Assembly: GCA_947172415.1 (NCBI GenBank)
Contig: OX359192.1
Coordinates: 8,553,401-8,617,400 of the forward strand
DNA: 64,000 nt
Direction of reading: 5' to 3'
From: Chondrosia reniformis
Lineage: Eukaryota; Porifera; Demospongiae; Chondrillida; Chondrillidae
The translations under genes were made by a program, and so were the position numbers. Below, in pieces: positions 56,914 through 64,000 of the stretch; the first letter of the stretch is position 1, and every line of letters begins with the position of its first letter. The notes beneath the pieces were generated by a model. The model ran no database searches. It was not told the origin of the DNA and saw only the letters and a program-made list of their open reading frames with translations.

Positions 56914-59227
56914 TCACAAATGAAATCTTCTTCTACTTGTGTCCATTTGCCGTCTCTAAACAGGAAGGAATACAACATTTCAGTATATGGAGTTACAAGG
57001 GTAGTCCCATTGTATCAAATATATTGACAGTATCATGTATGTACTTTATGTTTCCAAATGTATTCTCCAAATTTGGAATCAAATGTTCCCTTCTGAAGTG
57101 ATCTTAATTTCAATGTAAACCGCGGTCCAATTTCCTGCAGGCCAGCCTTCTTGGCATTCTTGAACATGTATCTGTAACAAATATCAGTCATAATCATTCC
57201 TCAAAGGACCTGACATGTGACATATGTATCAGTATTCACATCCTCCTACGGCATAATCATTTATCACATGCCCCTCCCCCCACTGCATAATCATTTATCA
57301 CATGCCCCTCCCCCCACTGCATAATCATTTATCACATGCCCCTCCCCCCACTGCATAATCATTTATCACATGCCCCTCCCCCCACTGCATAATCATTTAT
57401 CACATGCCCCTCCCCCCATTGTATAATCATTTATCACATGCCCCTCCTCCCACTGCATAATCATTTATCACATGCCCATCCCCCTATTGCATAATCATTT
57501 ATCACATGCCCCTCCTCCCATTGCATAATCATTTATCACATGCCCCTCCTCCCACTGCATAATCATTTATCACATGCCCATCCCCCCATTGCATAATCAT
57601 TTATCACATGCCCCTCCTCCCATTGCATAATCATTTGTCTCCTTACCGATGATGTCTGAAGAAAATGTAGTCTCTCTGATTGTGAAATGTGACTGCCTTT
57701 CTTCCCTTAAATTGTGGACTTTGAGGGAACAGGCATGCAAGCATACGAGCCACAGTGTGTCCAAGACGAGTTGTAAAGTTGTTGAGTATCACCTCTGGGA
57801 CGTGACCGGTGTTCCTGCCATGACCCTACAGCACAATGCAGAGGTACCTTGTCAAACGGTCCACTACGCACCTCCAGCACCGAGACAGGTGAAACTGGGG
57901 ACCATATATACTGAGGTAGGTCTATAGCTTGGAGAACACGGGTACCAGGTGCTCACAAGAGAGGACTTACTCGTATATGTCTGCCTCTCTTGAAGTTTGA
58001 CAGTCTGAAATATGCTGTTGGCCCATTGGGTAGGTGAATCAGAAGGAGGCCATCTTGATGCAGTAAAGGAACACACACCAAGCAATTGATCAGACAAAGA
58101 ATCATCTAACAGTATGTAATGGGTTATTGTGGCAATTCAATCCTCGTTATAAACCTAATTGAACACAAATATAGTGAGAAGATCTCGCCTCTAAAGACAC
58201 TGCTATACAACAAACAAGGGCCTGCAGTCTTTTGCTAGGATTAGCTGTTGCCATGGATACTTGGCTCTTTGTGGTCCTCATTGACCACAATCATGTCTGT
58301 GTAGTCGAGTTCAATGGCTTTTGGTATAATCTTTTTGATGTCTGATTTCCTCCGGTCTCTAACTTCTGAATTTGGGATGCACTGAGAGAGTTCCCTCATA
58401 AGCAGGTGTGTCCTCTATGAGTGAGAGTTAAATGGAGTTACACTACAAGCAATAGCAACACTAGAGTCTCTGTAATGCATGTAGAGTAAGTCTTACATTG
58501 GATGGTCTTTCTTCGGATATAATGACAATTTTGGGAGTTGTGAGGCGATTGAAATATGCTGACATCTCATCATTGGCCTCATCTTCTGCAACCTTGGTCA
58601 TAATGGGGCAGAACATGTGTACAAAGCATCCACACTAAACTGCAGACTATAGCTATAGGCCTGAAGCTAGGTATTATCGGTGAATGCACCTGCAGGTAGG
58701 GGCAAACAGAGACTTTGCAGTACCTCTTGGTCGTCCTCCTGAACAACTGTAGGATCTGGCTCTCTTGTGTTCTCCAGTGTCTTTGGAACCTTCTTGACAA
58801 CCTAATTGAGCAAAGGAGGGACCTGATGACAATTATCTGACTAGAGACCTCAAGTTATGTGCCTAACGACTACCCGTCCGGGTGGTGCATTGTCTGTCTA
58901 TGTCTACCTCCTCTCCAAGGGCCTCTAATCTCTTCCTTTCCGCTCTCTTTTTTGCCTTGCTTTTGTTTTTTAGTAACTTTATCCTTTTGTTCATTTCGAT
59001 TCTTCTCAATTTATTTTTTACTTTGAGTTTACTCAGAGCTAAACCAGTTCCTTTGGAGATTGCCTCCCTCTCAGGTGGATCCTGTAATGGTATTCATAGA
59101 GAGATGAAATAAGCATCGCAAAAATTGATTACTAGCAAACTTGAGGCAAATCTTCACTCTGCGCAACTGCAGAATCAATATTCTCCCTTCTAGATCTCTT
59201 CCTGCTCCTCTGCAAGGACGACGCCAT
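56914..59227 (-). CDS. RPF1: Ribosome production factor 1 (Brix domain)
   Basis: Nine minus-strand exons with all phases matching: 59141-59227, 58908-59081, 58724-58801, 58497-58592, 58261-58414, 57971-58053, 57647-57825, 57045-57171 and 56914-56955, giving 339 aa (human about 349). The N-terminus is basic and lysine-rich ([20 protein letters not shown]). The Brix domain starts at [12 protein letters not shown] and runs through [65 protein letters not shown] and the sigma70-like [20 protein letters not shown]. It ends [11 protein letters not shown], nearly the human ending. The product acts in the nucleolus in pre-60S assembly. Intron 5 looks U12-type. Intron 7 contains a 34-bp minisatellite. 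Confidence 0.93.
57255..57635 (+). repeat. 34-bp minisatellite in RPF1 intron 7
   Basis: About eleven units of GCATAATCATTTATCACATG plus CCCCTCCCCCCACT, with CCTCCC, CATCCC and ATTG variants. Confidence 0.95.
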
Positions 59228-59399
59228 TTTTGAAGTTTTACGGAAGTATAAATTCAATGAATTTACGGAAGCAAAATATAATTTACGGAACACATCCTAA
59301 CAAAGGTCACCCCGAAAGGGGATCTACAGAGCGGGCGCAAGATTGGTCAAAAAGGAACTGGATCTGAACTAGACCGAGTATTAAGAAATTTTGCTAACA
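59228..59399. promoter_or_regulatory. 172-bp divergent promoter, RPF1 / RCHY1, with three TTACGGAA motifs
   Basis: The spacer between the two ATGs contains TTACGGAA at 59238-59245, 59263-59270 and 59283-59290, all in the same orientation. The first continues as ACGGAAGT, an ETS-type core. No TATA box was seen. Confidence 0.6.
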
Positions 59400-62300
59400 A
59401 TGGCTAAGGTAGATATACACCTCCGTCGGGATCAGCAGATGAATCTGAAACCGTCTATTTTGACTCAAGACACATCTTCGTTTCCAAGTCCAGATACTAA
59501 ACCAAGAAATGAATTAGTTCGTATGGGATGTAAACATTACAAGCGAGGGTGCAATATAGTAGTAAGTCATTGGAAGTAGAAGTTACAGTGAAGTGTTCAC
59601 TTGAGGATATCGATATTTTGTGTACTTATAATTCCGTGTCACCGTAATTTACTGTACTTATGAATATTGTTAGTATATATATTAATATTATATTATATTT
59701 GAGGAATGGACTTGTTGACAGGGATAGAAATGGTTATGTTATGTATCTATAGCAACCATTTTTTGAAATTTTTGTATAATTAATGATCACACGATGATCT
59801 CACTTTATGAAGAACCCTTTGGGAAAGTACAGTGTGTCATGTAGTCAAGAGTGCTGTGTCAGTTGGTCACTTCTGAGGGGATGGAGAAGGACACAAGGTT
59901 TCTGCCCAATGTTGCCCCATTACTCAGAAAAATCCATGAATATCATTATGCTATGAATGTCATTATGAATGCATGCTCATATTTGGGTTGTGGCATCTTG
60001 CAGAATGAGCAGTAGGTATAGTAGCAGGTGCAGAGAAGATGTTAAGGTAAAGAAGCTTCAAGGGACAAGACAAAGAAATGGACAATTTCTAACTTTGTTT
60101 ATTTTGTATTTTTGTACACAAGTTAGACTCTGAAAGGTGCAATTTTATGGATTTATTGAACAGTCCTTTGTATATTTAAGCTTTCAGATTGCATAAATAT
60201 TTTGCTGTTTATATTTACTTTTATTTATCTTTCTTTCATGCAGGCGCCGTGTTGTGAGAATGAGGTGTTCAAGTGTAGAGTTTGTCATGATGAAGCCAAG
60301 GACCACCAGCTGGACAGAAAGGCAATTACAACAGTTGTGTGCAGGCATTGTAAAAAGGAGCAACCCGTTAGTTGACCATTCATTAGTCTTGCATAGACAG
60401 ACCTAGTCCAACCTCCATTTTATGTTGCACACTTTACTGGCAACTATGCTGAGTCTGGTAGTCTGTTCAGTGTGACCTTGTTAGCGCCTGCAGTCCGTAT
60501 GCACGTGTCATGCGTACATGTCAGTCCATGTGCACGTGTCATGCGTACATGTCAGTCCGTATGCACGTGTCATGCGTACATGTCAGTCCATGTGCACGTG
60601 TCATGCGTACATGTCAGTCTGTATGCACGTGTCATGCGTACATGTCAGTCCGTATGCACGTGTCATGCGTACATGTCAGTCCGTATGCACGTGTCATGCG
60701 TACATGTCAGTCCATGTGCACGTGTCATGCGTACATGTCAGTCCGTATGCACGTGTCATGCGTACATGTCAGTCCGTATGCACGTGTAGGATGGACTGCA
60801 GGCGCTAACAAAGTCACACTCAATAGCTTACCAGACTCCCATAGTTGACTGTAATGTGCACAATGTTTAAATGGAGGTTGAGTTAGATTTGACTATGTAA
60901 GAGGAATGAATGATTTTCTGACGAGTACCAGATGGTTGATCCCCCTTGGATTGAAGTGAGGGAGGGTTCGAGCCATCTTCCTACTTCTACTTTTCTCAAA
61001 AGGGGCAATATTTGACTAAAGAATGATGTCACTTAAAAATTGTGTGTGTTTATGTTAGTAGGAGGATGAGTGGAGTAGTAGACATACGTATATGTGATTA
61101 CACGCTTACAGTACGTGGACTTCACAAATGCTGTAAGCGTGTAATCACATATACGTACATATGTCTACTACTCCACTCATCCTCCTACTAACATAAACAC
61201 ACACAATCTTTAAGTGACATCATTCTTTAGTCAAATATTGCCCCTTTTGAGAAAACCCCAAATAAATTTTTAAATATACAAATTGAAGGACACTGTTCAA
61301 GTAAGAGCACTGCCTGAGAGTTGGGACTTGCTGAAAGTAAGAGGAGCCGACTTTTGTTATTGAATGACTTTAGGTGTCTGAAAAGTGTGTAAAGTGCAAT
61401 ACTCAGTTTGGTGAATATTCTTGTCTTGAGTGCTGCTTGTTTGATGACGATACCAGCAAAGAGCAGTATCATTGCCAAGGGTGTGGTATATGTAGAGTAG
61501 GTGGAAAAGAAAATTTCAATCATTGTAACACTTGTGGTTATTGCATCAATAAAAGTATTCAAGGAAGCCATAAGGTAAGCCCAATTTGATAGTTGTAACG
61601 TGAAAATTAATTTCATGTATTCACATGTACCTGGCAGTGTTGATTGAGTGTATCTTGATAGATGTAGTGTGTAAGAAAAATGTTAGTTTTTACACATATT
61701 TGTGTACTTGTGGTCCTGTAGTGTATTCCAAATGTTTCTAAGAGCGGTTGTCCTGTCTGTATGGATGATCTGCACTCTAGCCGAGAAGGAATCACTGTTC
61801 CTAGCTGTGGACATCTTATTCATACAAAATGTCTCAAAGGAATGACTGATAGAGGGTAAGACCCTTCAATTTGTACTGCTGTCAGATAAGTCAATCACTT
61901 TTTAGATGAAATGTACCTCAAATAAGCTATCATGTAGATACGTACGTATATTACAATGAAATGAGTAGTTAATTGCACCAAACTGTACAAAGCTATGATG
62001 TAATAGAAACAATCACTGGGTGATTATTATGTCAAGGTACCATATATCCCATTGATTGTTCTAATTCATATATTTACAATAGGTACGTATGAAGTAATGT
62101 ACGTACAGTCGAGCATTAATACATTTAAAGTCAGCAGATTTCACATAACCTGTTTTTACACGTTCACACATTAGGTTGTATCGCTGTCCCGTTTGTAATG
62201 TAAGTTTAGCAGATATGGAGCAACAGTGGAGACACTTGGATCAAGAGGTAAAGGCGTGGCCAATGCCAAGAAGATATAGACACTTTAGGGTTAAGGTAAT

Positions 62301-63051
62301 GTCTCATGCACTGACATGCTATCTGTAAGGCCCCTTACACTAGTGTGTATTATCTGTAAGGCCCCTTACATTAGTGTACTTTACGTTATATATGTTAACT
62401 TTCAAGTGTCAGTGATGTTGCCATTTGCCACACCAGAATTGTGTATTTATAATGTATTTACAGATCCTGTGTAATGATTGCCACAAGGAGACAGAAGTCA
62501 AGTACCACATAATTGGCATGAAGTGCATGGATTGTGCATCCTACAACACCAGACGGATTGGAGATGAAGAGCCCCCAAGTGACACCGATTCAGACCTCAC
62601 CTCCGACGAGGAGGAGAGTGATGATCCAGCTAATGTGACACCATTCGAGCGTCACATCTCAACTTTGTTGAGAACGCTGAGCTCCCGGGTGAGAGCACTG
62701 GAGAGACAGTCAAGTGATGAAGACTTTGAACTCGAAGAAGAAGAGGAGGAGGAAGAGGAGGAAGAGGAGGATGAGGATGATTTAAGTGTAATAGAAGAGG
62801 AGTTTCCCGAAGGAAGAAATGATGAAGACTTTGGCCTCTACTTCAACCCATACCTTGATACCAGCCCCCATGATGCAGATGTCGATGAAGATGATTATGT
62901 TGAAGACATTGATGAAGATGACGATGAAGATATGGAGGAGAACGTTGAAGAATCCATTCTTAGCTTAGACCCAACAGTTGAATCTGTTGAAGATTTATAC
63001 CAAGAAATCAACGACTTTGAGGATGAAGATCAAGGTTGTGTGCTAATGTGA
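59400..63051 (+). CDS. RCHY1: RING finger and CHY zinc finger E3 ubiquitin ligase, with acidic tail and CAAX box
   Basis: Six exons with consistent phases: 59400-59561, 60244-60366, 61374-61574, 61722-61855, 62175-62295 and 62464-63051 (442 aa; human RCHY1 about 261). The CHY zinc finger begins GCKHYKRGC and continues [17 protein letters not shown]. The CTCHY part is [18 protein letters not shown]. The RING-H2 is CPVCMDDL, then [10 protein letters not shown] and YRCPVCN. The C-terminal zinc ribbon is ILCNDCHKE, then [12 protein letters not shown]. All Cys/His ligands expected for the family are visible. After residue ~285 comes a ~160-residue extension rich in Glu and Asp that ends CVLM, a farnesyl-type CAAX motif. 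RCHY1 ubiquitinates targets such as p53 in vertebrates. The N-terminal ~40 residues are unstructured. The stop lies 100 bp upstream of the next ATG. Confidence 0.93.
60392..60897. mobile_element. Foldback/MITE-like element with internal minisatellite
   Basis: Terminal inverted repeats of ~105 bp flank a tandem array. The left arm carries CATAGACAG, CAACCTCCATTT, GAGTCTGGTA and TTAGCGCCTGCAGTCC. The right arm carries their reverse complements at 60781-60897. Arm identity is roughly 80%. It lies in RCHY1 intron 2. No transposase or clear target-site duplication was seen. Confidence 0.7.
60492..60790 (+). repeat. ~30-bp minisatellite inside the foldback element
   Basis: Nine to ten units of GCACGTGTCATGCGTACATG plus TCAGTCCGTAT or TCAGTCCATGT. 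All three forward frames are open, so several spurious ORFs appear. Confidence 0.95.
60991..61255. mobile_element. Near-perfect long hairpin (MITE-like)
   Basis: The left arm 60991-61111 and right arm 61131-61255 are reverse complements over ~121 bp, with about one mismatch and one 4-bp indel. The loop is 19 bp. The arms start TTTTCTCAAAAGGGGCAATA. It lies in RCHY1 intron 2, about 94 bp from the foldback element above. Confidence 0.9.
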
Positions 63052-63151
63052 CTCGCCGCGCATGTGTGTATTTTTCAATATGTTAAATGGTAGTATTATA
63101 TACATTTTAGTTGTGGATTGTAATATTGCGTAATACTTGTGCTGCTGGAAG

Positions 63152-63399
63152 ATGTCCGCCAGAATAGAAGGTGTTCAGGTAGGTATAAACCGGGTTAGTA
63201 AGATGTGGTGGTGTTGTGTTCGGCCTTAGTTGGAGCGGCATACTTATCTTTAGACTAAGAAGGCTGTCCTCGCTCTGCGTCAATACAAGCAGAAGACTTC
63301 AAAGGGAAAGAAGATCGACTTGTTAGGCAACGATGACGTGATCTGGTTATTGTTATCTTTAAAGAAGATCCCTCCAGCAAGCATGAGACCAAAGAGAAT
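63152..63399 (+). CDS. RSL1D1: Ribosomal L1 domain-containing protein, RSL1D1-like (5' part, cut by the window)
   Basis: Two 5' exons are visible: 63152-63178 (MSARIEGVQ) and 63254-63399, which continues TKKAVLALRQYKQKTSKGKK, then IDLLGNDDVIWLLLSLKKIP and PASMRPKR. This pattern (K.AV.AL, a short basic loop, then a hydrophobic strand and KKIP) matches the start of the L1 domain in RSL1D1, Cic1 and Utp30 nucleolar proteins. The exon ends in phase 2 at a GTAAGC donor, and the rest lies beyond 64000. The following intron contains a minisatellite. It is a tandem neighbour of RCHY1, 100 bp from its stop. Confidence 0.6.
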
Positions 63400-63624
63400 G
63401 TAAGCACTCTACGTATGTCCTATTTAGTCTCCATTTTCTTATTTATAGAATTTTTGGTAAAGGCTCTTTTTAGCCAATTCTGATGTGTAATCGTCTAAAT
63501 GCACTTGAAGCGGGTCTGTACAACCTGACATGTTTGTAACAGTTAACTTCTCTATACTACCCGATGTTCATGTGATTAGAAGTTAGCTATATAATGTTTT
63601 GACTGTACCATGTGGTAATTATAA

Positions 63625-64000
63625 CTTCTCTAGTGCCATGGGGTGGGGTATCCCTAGTGCCATGGGGTGGGGTATCCCTAGTGCCATGGGGTGGGGTATC
63701 CCTAGTGCCATGGGGTGGGGTATCCCTAGTGCCATGGGGTGGGGTATCCCTAGTGCCATGGGGTGGGGTATCCCTAGTGCCATGGGGTGGGGTATCCCTA
63801 GTGCCGTGGGGTGGGTATCCCTGGTGCCGTGGGGTGGGGTATCCCTAGTGCCGTGGGGTGGGTATCCCTGGTGCCGTGGGGTGGGGTATCCCTGGTGCCA
63901 TGGGGTGGGGTATCCCTAGTGCCATGGGGTGGGGTATCCCTAGTGCCATGGGGTGGGGTATCCCTAGTGCCGTGGGGTGGGGTATCCCTAGTGCCGTGGG
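63625..64000 (+). repeat. 24-bp minisatellite running off the window end
   Basis: Units of GTGCCATGGGGTGGGGTATC plus CCTA, with GTGCCGTGGGG variants in the later half. It sits in the second intron of the RSL1D1-like gene and is still running at 64000. Confidence 0.95.

Overview
The window looks like a gene-dense nuclear contig from an early-branching animal, most likely a demosponge. The reasons are an NR2-class nuclear receptor (a metazoan-only family), DNA-PKcs, short GT-AG introns, genes a few tens to hundreds of bases apart, a TTAGGG-type motif, an A+T-rich background and minisatellites in many introns. The species cannot be proved from sequence alone. All gene models were built by hand from reading frame, splice signals and phase, and from remembered family sequences; no search was run.

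Layout. 1-6170: a ~169-bp satellite in two diverged subfamilies, with a 725-bp non-satellite module present twice 3357 bp apart (a higher-order repeat). 6506-15601 (+): SCPEP1-type serine carboxypeptidase, 13 exons. 15817-18179 (+): NR2-like nuclear receptor, 3 exons. About 18905-20235 (-): MRPL42, head-to-head (58 bp) with 20294-24927 (+), a YwrD-type gamma-glutamyltransferase-family enzyme. 25001-27257 (-): POP7/RPP20, tail-to-tail with the GGT gene and head-to-head (154 bp) with 27412-55881 (+), PRKDC (DNA-PKcs). PRKDC fills almost half the window, has dozens of exons, and carries a nested antisense MAPEG-family gene at 42227-42868. 56164-56600 (-): a small unrecognised tail-anchored protein. 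56914-59227 (-): RPF1, 9 exons, head-to-head (172 bp) with 59400-63051 (+), RCHY1/PIRH2, 6 exons. From 63152 (+): the start of an L1-domain nucleolar protein (RSL1D1-like), cut by the window end.

Functional picture. Several neighbours serve housekeeping RNA and ribosome work: MRPL42 (mitoribosome), POP7 (RNase P/MRP), RPF1 (60S assembly) and RSL1D1-like (nucleolus). They sit beside DNA-repair and ubiquitin genes (PRKDC, RCHY1). Three head-to-head pairs share very short intergenic spacers and are probably co-regulated.

The most notable observations are: an RCHY1 with a long acidic tail ending in a farnesylation-type CAAX box (CVLM); an intronic minisatellite in PRKDC whose unit repeats the exon end plus its 5' splice site; two consecutive GC-AG introns in the GGT gene; a candidate U12-type intron in RPF1; a nuclear receptor with an atypical P-box and a weak AF-2; a conserved ETQASQ-like autophosphorylation site in PRKDC; two foldback elements in one RCHY1 intron; and the higher-order satellite. 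I saw no clearly new multi-gene system.
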